From assembly GCA_017991595.1 (NCBI GenBank), contig JAGOQJ010000008.1, positions 38,403 through 102,402 on the forward strand: a stretch of DNA of 64,000 nt, given 5' to 3'. The stretch's first letter is position 1; the number at the start of each line of letters is the position of its first letter. Source of the stretch: Candidatus Didemnitutus sp. (GTDB lineage Bacteria; Verrucomicrobiota; Verrucomicrobiia; Opitutales; Opitutaceae). Both the position numbers and the translations under genes were made by a program. Under the pieces are notes generated by a model. The model saw only the letters and a program-made list of their open reading frames with translations, made no database searches and was not told where the DNA came from. Of this stretch, positions 10,201-19,483 are shown one piece after another.

Positions 10201-10255
10201 CGAGGGAAGAGGCGGCGAGCATGAAGCTGAGGGAGGCGAAAAGGAGGCGGCGCAT
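7223..10255 (-). CDS. Secreted glycoside hydrolase family 2 protein with an unusual active-site Gln
   Basis: A 1010-aa GH2-type glycosidase. An N-terminal signal peptide (about residues 1-20, ending ASSLAAA) is followed by a sugar-binding jelly roll (FNRDWRF, WYRKTFTAP, VYLNGHRLG), an immunoglobulin-like domain, a TIM barrel (about 340-560), and C-terminal beta domains including a DUF4982-like segment. At the position where GH2 enzymes carry the acid/base in a G-N-E motif, this protein reads WEGGNQ (Trp466 to Gln471). Candidate nucleophiles are Glu528 and Glu530 in VEGEYN. The start was set at the ATG before the signal peptide; the frame is open further upstream, but that part overlaps the GH88 gene. 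It lies 7 bases after the GH88 gene, so the two probably form an operon acting on a uronic-acid-containing polysaccharide. The substrate cannot be read from the sequence. Confidence 0.85.
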   Translation of the reverse strand: MRRLLFASLSFMLAASSLAAARLTLDFNRDWRFLRDDPTGAESPAFDDSAWTTVSTPHTFNDTDTFDNWSLPGHRGEQEQWSGRAWYRKTFTAPAEWRGRKVFIEFEAVRQVAEVYLNGHRLGAAKSGFTPFGFDLTPHLRFDAPNVLAVMADNRFMRDPLDPALAPQAATNEKTHPNLAQLSRELMEQIPDSLEELRADQIPWNNPHWHPAHGGIYRNVRLIVTDPLHVTLPLYSFLQTEGPYVYATNVTAESAQVGYIVPIRNEHPYAVEPEIAIEALDADGLSVFLCKYRESIGPSESKSIRDEFLLPHKPRLWEPGYPHNYRLRISIGASGSLLDFVEVPFGVRHIRWTAHAGLWINGAHTKLHGWGQKPTNEWPGLGAALPDWLHHYTLHLMREAGGNFVRWGHVPAGPAQIRAADELGLVTLQPGVDGEHDTKGGAWTLRAQAFRDVLIYYRNHPSIFIWEGGNQKISREHAAELRALMDRHDPHGGRAYAHRRADAITAEFMDVGIGTEGGREIARLPVVEGEYNREESPRRVWDDFTPPNFGYPEAKGQTYQLTSEQFAVNQVKHYVNKLGPAHHAGGANWIFSDSTSGGRVAVEVARTSGEVDGVRLPKEAYYVCQTMFTYTPRVHLVGHWTYPAGTQKDVFVVANTSGAVELVLNGRSLGRALPENRFLYRFPAVTFEPGELQALAHDADGRIVARTAKRTAGPAVALRLTPLTAPGGWRADGSDVALVDIEVVDAAGQRVPTWQQRVDFALEGPALWRGGYNSGRIDSINHPWLDLEAGINRVALRSTRAAGVVLLTAHAEGLPTATLRLAVRPDDAAPPAWPAASLPAAPERQPAHLAPDPSDQTGALPGQVGRFIVRCDYSGPSAYLVHVETNAQDGRNAYVDADSPFHALPAGLRGADWVQVANRDALYHAVDLMELAVTANTRVTIAHDDRLPRPPWLLRQFTASGATLEVAGVRFSLFQRDFSAPTGLTFGPNTEDSSARDGAMYLVFAGPAAR

Positions 10256-10262
10256 CGGGTTT

Positions 10263-11471
10263 CTACTCCGCGGCGAGGAGGGCCCGGCAGCGCACGAGCG
10301 CCTCGAGGAAGTAGTAATCGGCGTAGTTGAGCGGCACGTCGACTTCCTTGCCTTCGGGGCGGTTGCCGGTGCTGTGACGCAGAAGGAAACCGCCGTTCTC
10401 GCCCACTGAGGCGAGGTATTCGGGCGAGGCGAGGCTGCGGAGCTGGGCGTGGGCGAACGCGTGGTAGCGTTGCCGATCGGCCCGCGGCACGAAGGTGCCC
10501 AGCTCAAGCAGGGCCGAGGCCATGATGGCGGCGGCGGAGGCGTCGCGGGGCGTGCTGGGAAACTCCGGTGCGTCGAAGTCCCAGCGTGGAATCTTGTCGG
10601 CGGGCAGGCGGGGATGCCGGAGGACGAAATCCGCCGCCGCGCGGGCCTGCTGCAGGAAACGCGCTTCGCGCGTCTCGCGGTAGAGCAGGGTGAAGCCGTA
10701 GATCGCCCACGCCTGTCCGCGCGACCAGGTGGAATGATCGGCCAAGCCCTGATGCGTGACGCGTTGGCGGACCTTGCCGGTGCTGGGATCGTAATCGACG
10801 ACGTGGTAGGTGCTGCCGTTGGGGCGGAAGTGGTGGCGCAGGGTGGTGTCGGCGTGTTGCACCGCGATGGTGCGGAACTGTGTATCGCCCGATTCGCGGG
10901 CGGCCCAGAGCAGCAGTTCGAGATTCATCATGTTGTCGATGATGACGGGAAATTCCCATTGGCGGCCCCAATCCCACGAGCGAATCGCGCCGACGCGGGC
11001 GTCGAAACGCGAGGCGAGGGAAGCAGCACCGTTGAGCAACACCGCCCGGTAAGCCGGATCGCCCGTGAGACGGTGGCCCTGGCCGAAACTGCAGCCGAGC
11101 ATGAAGCCGAGGTCGTGCGTGCGGCGGTTGTGCTGGTGTGTGGCAAGCGATGCCGTGTAGCGCGCGGCGGCGGTGCGGAATTTCTCGTCGCCTTTCGACT
11201 CGACCAGATACCAGAGCGAGCCCGGGAAAAAGCCGACCGTCCAGTCGTTGCGGCTGAGGACCAGTTGTCCGTCCTCCCAGGTGCGCGGCAGGCCCTGGCG
11301 GCCGCGGAGCTGGTAGAGCATGAAATCGTATTGGGCGGCGGAGCGGATGAGGGCCTGTTCGACGACTTCGCGCAGCGGTATTGCGGTGTCCATCGGCGCA
11401 CCCGACGTTCGCAGCGCGCACGCGATCAGCCCGAGGAGGCTGAGGGCAAGGAGGCGGAAGGACACGCGCAC
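10263..11471 (-). CDS. Glycoside hydrolase family 88 unsaturated glucuronyl hydrolase
   Basis: A 402-aa GH88 protein. This family removes the unsaturated uronic acid left at the non-reducing end of oligosaccharides by polysaccharide lyases. The signature THDLGF carries one catalytic Asp, and FPVIIDNMMNLELL carries the second. STWSRGQAWAIYGF and a C-terminal NYADYYFLEAL complete the alpha/alpha-barrel pattern. The start is a GTG preceded by GGGAG four bases upstream, and it opens onto a signal peptide (VSFRLLALSLLGLIACAL). The frame is open further upstream, but that stretch is arginine- and proline-rich and looks non-coding. The gene sits 7 bases before the GH2 gene on the same strand. Export and pairing suggest periplasmic processing of lyase products. 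Confidence 0.9.
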   Translation of the reverse strand: MRVSFRLLALSLLGLIACALRTSGAPMDTAIPLREVVEQALIRSAAQYDFMLYQLRGRQGLPRTWEDGQLVLSRNDWTVGFFPGSLWYLVESKGDEKFRTAAARYTASLATHQHNRRTHDLGFMLGCSFGQGHRLTGDPAYRAVLLNGAASLASRFDARVGAIRSWDWGRQWEFPVIIDNMMNLELLLWAARESGDTQFRTIAVQHADTTLRHHFRPNGSTYHVVDYDPSTGKVRQRVTHQGLADHSTWSRGQAWAIYGFTLLYRETREARFLQQARAAADFVLRHPRLPADKIPRWDFDAPEFPSTPRDASAAAIMASALLELGTFVPRADRQRYHAFAHAQLRSLASPEYLASVGENGGFLLRHSTGNRPEGKEVDVPLNYADYYFLEALVRCRALLAAE

Positions 11472-11541
11472 AGTGCTCCCATGCAAACGGTCCGCGGCGG
11501 CGCGGACAAACGAAAAGGTCCGGCCCGCCGGGCCGGGTGCG

Positions 11542-12900
11542 TCACACGCGGTATTCCTGCAGCGGGGTGGGATCGAGGATCTTGGTGTGCGGGAGGCGTT
11601 CGGTGAGCTCGCGGACGAACCAGGCGCGGGCATCGGGGTCGCCGTGGGTGATGACGAGGGAGCGCGGCGAGCATTGCACGGCGAACTCGAGGAGTTCCTC
11701 GCGGTCGGCGTGGCCGGAGAGTTCGAAACGCTCGATCGGGCAGCGGAGCTTGGTCTTCACGCTGGCGGCGGCGAAGAGGAACTCCTCGCCCTGCCGCGCG
11801 GCCTGCAGGTGGCCGCCGGGCGTGTCCGGGTCACAGTAGCCGACGAAGCAGATGCTGTTGCGGGCGTTGCCGGCGAGGCTGGCGGCGATGTTGTAGGACG
11901 GGGTGTTCTCGACGAGCATGCCGGAGCTGACGACGTAGATGCCCTGCTCGCGCGGCGGCTTGCCAGCCATGAGGTCGCGCGGCGTTTTGCGGACCTTGAG
12001 GTCCTTCAGGATGGTGCGCGTGAAGTGCACGAGCCCGGTCTTGCGCGCGATCTCGTCGAAGTAGTCGCAGAGATCCATGCCGAGGCCGCTGGCGAAGATG
12101 GGGGCCTCGGCGAGTTTGCCGAACTTCCGCGCGTCGTGCAGGATCGCGAGGATCTCCTGCATGCGGCCGAGGGCGAAGACGGGGATGAGCACGGAGCCGC
12201 CGCGTTGGAGGGTGTCGTTGATCGTGCTGACGAGGCGGACGACCTCGCGAGTGCGCTCGCGGCCGGCGGGGCGCTCGGTGGCGCCGCGGGTGGTCTCCAT
12301 CACGAGCGTGTCGTAGTGGGCCTGCGGGAATTTGGCGGGGCCGAGCGTGCGCTGGGCCTCGAAGAGCACGTCGCCGGTGAAGAAAATGCGCCGATGCTTG
12401 TGCAGGATCTCGACGCCGGCGGCGCCGGCGATGTGGCCGGCGGGATAGAGGGTGAACTCGATCTCGTCGCGCTTGCCGGTGAACTTGCGGGGATGGTTGA
12501 AGGGATGCGGGTGCATCCGCGGCAGGAGGCGGTCGATCTCCTCGTGCGTGAAGAGCGGGTAATCCAGCACGCCCTTCTCCTCGCGCTCGCGCACCATCAC
12601 GTTGGCGGAGTTGTGGAGCATGCGGTCGATCAGCGTGCGGCTGGGGCCGGTCATCACGACGGGCACCTGGGTCTGCTCGCGCAAGAGCAGTGGCAGCGAT
12701 CCGATGTGATCGAGGTGACAGTGGGTGATGAGCACCAGGTCGAGCTCCACGCCCTGCAACGGGCGCAGGTCAGGCGCGGCGAGGCGGCCGGCCTTTTTCG
12801 GGTGCAGGCCGCTATCGATGACGAAGTGAAAGTCGCCGAGTTGGCAGTAAAGGGAGTTGGCGCCGATGCCGCCGTCGCGGTTGAGGTCGATGAGCTTCAT
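11542..12900 (-). CDS. MBL-fold metallohydrolase with beta-CASP/RNA-specificity domain
   Basis: A 452-aa protein of the metallo-beta-lactamase superfamily with a beta-CASP insertion and RMMBL-like end, the layout of RNA-processing nucleases such as CPSF-73-like and YSH1-type enzymes. The metal-binding motif is HCHLDH (His60, His62, Asp64, His65). Further ligands appear in PAGHIAGAAG and FFTGDV. The beta-CASP region includes LIPVFALGRMQEI and YVVSSGML, and the end has FELSGHADREELLEF and VITHGDP. I chose the ATG at 12900; an in-frame GTG at 12924 would add eight residues. It lies 70 bases upstream of the GH88 gene on the same strand, but its function is probably unrelated. RNA is the likely substrate by family. 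Confidence 0.87.
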   Translation of the reverse strand: MKLIDLNRDGGIGANSLYCQLGDFHFVIDSGLHPKKAGRLAAPDLRPLQGVELDLVLITHCHLDHIGSLPLLLREQTQVPVVMTGPSRTLIDRMLHNSANVMVREREEKGVLDYPLFTHEEIDRLLPRMHPHPFNHPRKFTGKRDEIEFTLYPAGHIAGAAGVEILHKHRRIFFTGDVLFEAQRTLGPAKFPQAHYDTLVMETTRGATERPAGRERTREVVRLVSTINDTLQRGGSVLIPVFALGRMQEILAILHDARKFGKLAEAPIFASGLGMDLCDYFDEIARKTGLVHFTRTILKDLKVRKTPRDLMAGKPPREQGIYVVSSGMLVENTPSYNIAASLAGNARNSICFVGYCDPDTPGGHLQAARQGEEFLFAAASVKTKLRCPIERFELSGHADREELLEFAVQCSPRSLVITHGDPDARAWFVRELTERLPHTKILDPTPLQEYRV

Positions 12901-13007
12901 CTCTGTGCGGTCAGGGAGGAGCACTGGCCGCCGGACCGCAAGTTAAAGCTCCAACCGGGACCAGTCAGCGGCTGCCGGGCGTCGCGGTCGCGGGATGCGC
13001 CTGCGGC

Positions 13008-13388
13008 TCAGCCCGGCGGCACTTCCAGTGCGAAAGGCGGGATGCGCACGAAGATCCGTGCGCCGTATTCGTCGAGGCCGTGAAAGCTGCCGTGGGCGCG
13101 GGCGTTGGCGGCGGTGACGTGGTAGCTGTTGTAGGAAAAATGGTCGCCCGGTGCGAGGCGCGGGGTCTCGCCCACGATCTTGTCGCCCTCGACCACGAGC
13201 TGCGTGCCGTCCTCGTTTTCCACTACCCATTTCCGACCGAGCAGGTGCACAGTGCGGTCGGAGTCGTTGTGGATGGTGAGGTAATAGATGAAGGCATGCG
13301 GCTGCTCGGGCGGCAGCTGGTCGCCGCCGTGGCGATAGACCAGTTTGTCTAATTCGACGCGAAGTCCCGGTAATTCCAAGGCGGGCAT
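13008..13388 (-). CDS. apaG: ApaG domain protein
   Basis: A small 126-aa fibronectin-III-like protein of the ApaG family. The core matches: YYLTIHNDSDRTVHLLGRKW, the GETPRLAPGDHFSYNS turn, and GSFHGLDEYGARIFVRIPPF at the end. Family members are linked to divalent cation resistance and diadenosine tetraphosphate phenotypes in enterobacteria, but the biochemical role is unsettled. It is transcribed divergently from the fhs gene, with about 60 bases between starts, so the two promoters probably share this space. Confidence 0.88.
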   Translation of the reverse strand: MPALELPGLRVELDKLVYRHGGDQLPPEQPHAFIYYLTIHNDSDRTVHLLGRKWVVENEDGTQLVVEGDKIVGETPRLAPGDHFSYNSYHVTAANARAHGSFHGLDEYGARIFVRIPPFALEVPPG

Positions 13389-13448
13389 GGGCGTTAGCGG
13401 TTGAGGGCGGTGCGGCGGGCGGATTCAATCGGCGCAAGGGAGGACCCC

Positions 13449-15074
13449 ATGAAAGCTATCGCGGAGGTTGCACGGGAAATCGGCATCGCCGAGGAGCATC
13501 TGTCCCTTTACGGGCGAGACAAGGCGAAGGTTGCCTTGGCTGCCTTGAAAAACAAACCGCCACGCGGCCGGCTCATCCTCGTCTCGGCCATCACGCCGAC
13601 GCCGGCAGGCGAGGGTAAGACCGTGACCTCGATCGGGCTCGCGCAGGGGCTGCGCAAGCTCGGTCAGCGATCCGCGCTCGCGCTGCGCCAGCCGTCGATG
13701 GGGCCGGTCTTCGGCCGCAAGGGCGGAGCGACCGGCGGCGGGCGCAGCACCGTGCAACCGGCGGTGGACATCAACCTGCATTTCACGGGCGATTTCCACG
13801 CGGTCACCTCCGCGCACAACCTGCTCGCGTCGATCATCGACAACCGCCTGCACCTGAAACAGACGACGCTGACGCCGGACCAGGTGCTGTGGAAACGCGT
13901 GCTGGATGTGAACGACCGGGCGTTGCGCAATGTGCTGCTCAACGCCGGCGCGAAGACGGGCGAGCGGCGCAGTGGCTTCGACATCACGGCGGCCTCGGAG
14001 ATCATGGCGATCCTTTGTCTTTCGGAGTCGTTGGAGGACCTGCGCGCGCGGCTTGACCGCATCGTGGTGGGCTTCACGACGGAGGGCGTGCCGGTGCGGG
14101 CGTCGGAGTTCAAGGCGACGGGCGCCCTGCTCGCGCTGCTGCGCGACGCACTGCAACCCAACCTCGTGCAGAGCGTCGAGGGCGTGCCGGCCTTCGTGCA
14201 CGGCGGACCCTTTGCCAACATCGCGCACGGCTGCAACTCCGTGCTCGCGACGCGTCTCGCGCTGGCGCACGCCGACTACGTGGTGACGGAGGCGGGCTTC
14301 GCCTTCGACCTCGGCGGCGAGAAGTTCATCGACATCAAGTGCCGCCAATCCGGGCTGAGTCCCGATGCGATCGTGCTCGTCGCGACCGTGCGCGCGCTCA
14401 AGCTGCACGGCGGCGCGCCGCTGGCGGAGTTGCAGCGGCCGGACTTCGCCGCGCTCGAGCGCGGCCTCGCCAATCTGGAGGCGCACATCACGGCGGCGCG
14501 GAACTTCGGCCGGCCCGTGACGGTGGCGATCAACCATTTTCCAACCGATCTCGACGACGAGATCGCGCGCGTGGCGGGCTTCTGCCGGGCGTTGGGCGTG
14601 AATTGCGCGAAGTCGGAGGTGTTCGCGAAGGGTGGAGAAGGCGGCGTCGAACTGGCCGAGGCGGTGTTGTCCACGCTGCCGCTTGAGGTGCCGCGAGTGG
14701 AGTTCACGTATCGCGACGACCAACCGGTGCGCCGAAAGATGGAGGCGATCGCCAAGCGGTTCTACGGGGCCGACGGTGTCGACATCCTGCCCGAGGCGGA
14801 GCTGAAGCTCGGGCTGTTCGAGATCGCGGGATTCGGGAAGCTGCCGGTGTGCATGGCCAAGACGCAGAACTCGCTCAGCGACGATCCGGAGAAGACGGGT
14901 CGGCCGCGTAACTTCCGCATCACGGTGCGCGACTTCGAACTGGCGGCGGGTGCGGGCTTCATCGTCGCACTCACCGGGCAGATGATGCGCATGCCGGCGC
15001 TGCCGAAGGTGCCGGCGGCCGAACACATCGACCTCAACACTGACGGCGAGATCGTGGGCATTTCCGGCACCTGA
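13449..15074 (+). CDS. fhs: Formate-tetrahydrofolate ligase
   Basis: ATP-dependent synthesis of 10-formyl-tetrahydrofolate from formate and THF. The protein is 541 aa, slightly shorter than the typical 555-560. The P-loop is TPAGEGKT at residues 51-58. The family block GKGGATGGG-type sequence appears as RKGGATGGGRSTVQP, followed by DINLHFTGDFHAV, and the C-terminal region has AGAGFIVALTGQMMRMP. The ATG was chosen because GGGAGGA stands just upstream; an in-frame start 48 bases earlier is less likely. The next gene, purH, uses 10-formyl-THF, so the pair links formate assimilation to purine synthesis. Confidence 0.96.
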   Translation: MKAIAEVAREIGIAEEHLSLYGRDKAKVALAALKNKPPRGRLILVSAITPTPAGEGKTVTSIGLAQGLRKLGQRSALALRQPSMGPVFGRKGGATGGGRSTVQPAVDINLHFTGDFHAVTSAHNLLASIIDNRLHLKQTTLTPDQVLWKRVLDVNDRALRNVLLNAGAKTGERRSGFDITAASEIMAILCLSESLEDLRARLDRIVVGFTTEGVPVRASEFKATGALLALLRDALQPNLVQSVEGVPAFVHGGPFANIAHGCNSVLATRLALAHADYVVTEAGFAFDLGGEKFIDIKCRQSGLSPDAIVLVATVRALKLHGGAPLAELQRPDFAALERGLANLEAHITAARNFGRPVTVAINHFPTDLDDEIARVAGFCRALGVNCAKSEVFAKGGEGGVELAEAVLSTLPLEVPRVEFTYRDDQPVRRKMEAIAKRFYGADGVDILPEAELKLGLFEIAGFGKLPVCMAKTQNSLSDDPEKTGRPRNFRITVRDFELAAGAGFIVALTGQMMRMPALPKVPAAEHIDLNTDGEIVGISGT

Positions 15075-15198
15075 GTTGCGACAGTGCGGGGCGAGTTTGG
15101 CCGTCGCAACGGGCTTCCGTTAAGCACCGCACGGGTGCGCGCGCGTCACGGAGAGTTTTCCCGCTTGCCACGCTACGCGAGCGCACGTCTCTAAGGTC

Positions 15199-16755
15199 AT
15201 GGCTAAGCTCGCGCTCCTCTCGGTTAGTGACAAACGCGGTCTGGTGGACTTCGCCACGGCCCTTGTCCGCCAGCACGGTTACACGCTGCTGTCGACCGGC
15301 GGCACGGCGAAACTGCTCGCGGAGGCGGGTCTTCCGGTCACGGAGGTGAGCGCGCACACCGGGTTCCCGGAGATCATGGAAGGCCGTGTGAAGACGCTGC
15401 ATCCGAAGATCCACGGCGGTCTGCTCTGCAGGCGCGATAAAGCCGACCATCTCGCGCAGGCGCAGAAGAACAACATCGACCTGATCGATCTCGTGGTGGT
15501 GAACCTTTACCCGTTCGAGCAGACGGTGGCGAAGCCGCACGTGGAGTTCGAGGAGGCGATCGAGAACATCGACATCGGCGGCCCGTCGATGCTGCGCAGC
15601 GCGGCGAAGAACCACGAGAGCGTCACCGTGGTCTGCGATCCGGCGGATTACGCGCCGGTGCTGGCGGCGCTGGCGGGCGGCGAGGCGGGCGCGGAGCTCA
15701 AGGCGCTGCGCCGCAAGCTCGCGTTGAAGGTCTTCCAGCGCACCGGCGCCTACGACACCGCCATCGCGCGCTACCTCGAGACGCAGCAGGAGGAGCCGGA
15801 CTTGGAGGCGTTGAGCGGATTCCCTTCGACGTTCGCGCTCTCGCTCAAAAAGGCGCAGAGCCTGCGCTACGGCGAGAATCCGCACCAGAAGGCGGCGCTC
15901 TACGGCACGTTCCATGACCACTTCACGCAGCTGCAGGGCAAGGAACTCAGCTATAACAACATCCTCGATATCACGTCGGCGACCTACCTGATCGGCGAAT
16001 TCGAGAAGCCGACGGTGGCGATCCTCAAGCACACGAACCCCTGTGGTGTGGCGAGCGCGGACACGTTGCTCGGTGCGTGGGAAAAGGCCTACGCGACGGA
16101 CCGCCAGGCGCCGTTTGGCGGCATCATTGTCGTCAACCAGACGCTCGGGCAGGACGTGGCGGAGCAGATCAAGGACATCTTCACCGAGGTGATCATCGCG
16201 CCGCGTTTCAGCGACGAGGCGCTGGCGATCTTCGCGAAGAAAAAGAACCTCCGCCTCATGGTGGCGAAGGAAGGCATCGGTGCGGACTCGCTGCTGGAGG
16301 TGCGCTCCGTCGTCGGCGGCGTATTGGTGCAGGACCGCAACCGCACGCTCGGCAATCTCAAGGATTTCAAAGTCGTGACGAAGCGCCAGCCGACCGCCGA
16401 CGAGTGGGAGGCGATGCTCTTCGGCTGGAAGGTCGGCAAGCACGTGAAGTCGAACGCGATCGTCTATTGCCGCGGCGAACAGACGCTCGGCGTCGGCGCC
16501 GGCCAGATGGCGCGCGTCGACAGCTCGCGCATCGCGGTGTGGAAGGCCGGCGAGGCCAAGCTCGACTTGCAGGGCTCGGTCGTGTGCAGCGAGGCGCTGT
16601 TCCCGTTCGCCGACGGACTGATCGCGGCGGCGGATGCGGGTGCGACGGCGGCCATCCAGCCGGGCGGCGCGATCCGCGACGAGGAAGTCATCGCGGCCGC
16701 CGATGCGCGCGGCATGGCGATGGTCTTCACGGGCATCCGGCACTTCAAACACTGA
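15199..16755 (+). CDS. purH: Bifunctional AICAR transformylase/IMP cyclohydrolase PurH
   Basis: Carries out the last two steps of IMP synthesis: formyl transfer from 10-formyl-THF to AICAR, then cyclisation. The 518-aa length is normal. The N-terminal cyclohydrolase domain (about 1-195) has [21 protein letters not shown] and [16 protein letters not shown]. The transformylase domain (about 200-518) has [24 protein letters not shown] and a C-terminal FTGIRHFKH. The ATG start lies 124 bases after fhs on the same strand. Confidence 0.97.
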   Translation: MAKLALLSVSDKRGLVDFATALVRQHGYTLLSTGGTAKLLAEAGLPVTEVSAHTGFPEIMEGRVKTLHPKIHGGLLCRRDKADHLAQAQKNNIDLIDLVVVNLYPFEQTVAKPHVEFEEAIENIDIGGPSMLRSAAKNHESVTVVCDPADYAPVLAALAGGEAGAELKALRRKLALKVFQRTGAYDTAIARYLETQQEEPDLEALSGFPSTFALSLKKAQSLRYGENPHQKAALYGTFHDHFTQLQGKELSYNNILDITSATYLIGEFEKPTVAILKHTNPCGVASADTLLGAWEKAYATDRQAPFGGIIVVNQTLGQDVAEQIKDIFTEVIIAPRFSDEALAIFAKKKNLRLMVAKEGIGADSLLEVRSVVGGVLVQDRNRTLGNLKDFKVVTKRQPTADEWEAMLFGWKVGKHVKSNAIVYCRGEQTLGVGAGQMARVDSSRIAVWKAGEAKLDLQGSVVCSEALFPFADGLIAAADAGATAAIQPGGAIRDEEVIAAADARGMAMVFTGIRHFKH

Positions 16756-16850
16756 GGCGCCGCCCGATCCGCCACGAGCATGATGCGCGTCGGGACGACC
16801 GACGTCGCCTTGGCGCGGGTTACCTTAAACTGGAGCCGCAAGGCCCAAGG

Positions 16851-16910
16851 GTAGCGGCGAGCGTCCCGCTCGCCACGAGTGAGGTGGCCGCCAGGGACGG
16901 CGGCCGCTAC
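16851..16910. repeat. REP-like double hairpin downstream of purH
   Basis: A 60-bp element bounded by GTAGCGG and its complement CCGCTAC. Inside are two hairpins: CGAGCGTCCCGCTCG, and GGCCGCCAGGGACGGCGGCC. This nested layout resembles bacterial interspersed palindromes made of two REP units in opposite orientation. It lies between the convergent ends of purH and speA. Confidence 0.6.
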
Positions 16911-16988
16911 CTGACGCTACGGTCGCAGGCTTTCTGAAACGGCTCCAGCACTCCGGCACACGCTGGAAAGGCCGGACGCAACGGCATG

Positions 16989-17017
16989 AAAAAGCCCGCG
17001 TCGGTGGAACGCGGGCG
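16989..17017 (-). terminator. Intrinsic terminator of speA
   Basis: On the minus strand, an 8-bp GC stem (GCCCGCGT with ACGCGGGC, 7-base loop) is followed directly by TTTTT and then CATGC. It lies about 27 bases after the speA stop codon. Confidence 0.85.
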
Positions 17018-17043
17018 AAGAGAGTGGGGCCGAGGCGCGCAGC

Positions 17044-18990
<1,947 letters not shown>

Positions 18991-19081
18991 TGGGCGGAGA
19001 GGCGGGCAGGGTTAGGCTTGCTTTTTGTTGGGTCGCTTAGATTAATCGCCGTTTTCATTTTTCAAAACCACTTAAGAATCA

Positions 19082-19408
19082 ATGACCAAATTATCCCTGC
19101 TCCTCGCCCAAGCGCAGCCCGCGGCCCCTTCCGGCAGCTCCATGCTCATGCAGATGCTGCCCTTGGTCCTGATGTTCGCCGCCATGTATTTCCTGCTCAT
19201 CGCTCCGCAGCGCAAGAAGCAGAAGGAACACGAGAAGATGCTCGGCGGCCTGAAGGCCGGCGATGAGATCATCACGACTGGCGGCATCTACGGCACCATC
19301 ACCAGCGTGAAGGACGACCGTTTCATCGTCCGCGTCGGCGACAACACCCAGAAGCTGGAAATCGGCAAGGGCTTCGTCCACGCGCTCGTCAAGAAGACGG
19401 ACGCCTGA
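19082..19408 (+). CDS. yajC: Preprotein translocase subunit YajC
   Basis: A 108-aa inner membrane protein of the Sec holotranslocon. One transmembrane segment (about residues 23-42, LPLVLMFAAMYFLLI) is followed by the diagnostic APQRKKQKEHEKML and a cytoplasmic domain with LKAGDEIITTGGIYG. It lies 75 bases upstream of secDF on the same strand, the normal yajC-secD-secF order. The upstream gap to speA is AT-rich and probably holds the promoter. Confidence 0.95.
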   Translation: MTKLSLLLAQAQPAAPSGSSMLMQMLPLVLMFAAMYFLLIAPQRKKQKEHEKMLGGLKAGDEIITTGGIYGTITSVKDDRFIVRVGDNTQKLEIGKGFVHALVKKTDA

Positions 19409-19483
19409 GCGTCCCCGCTGTCTGCGCGCGGGACGCGGCGAGGAGCCGCGCCTGGATGCGCCCCCGTTTAACAACCTACACCC

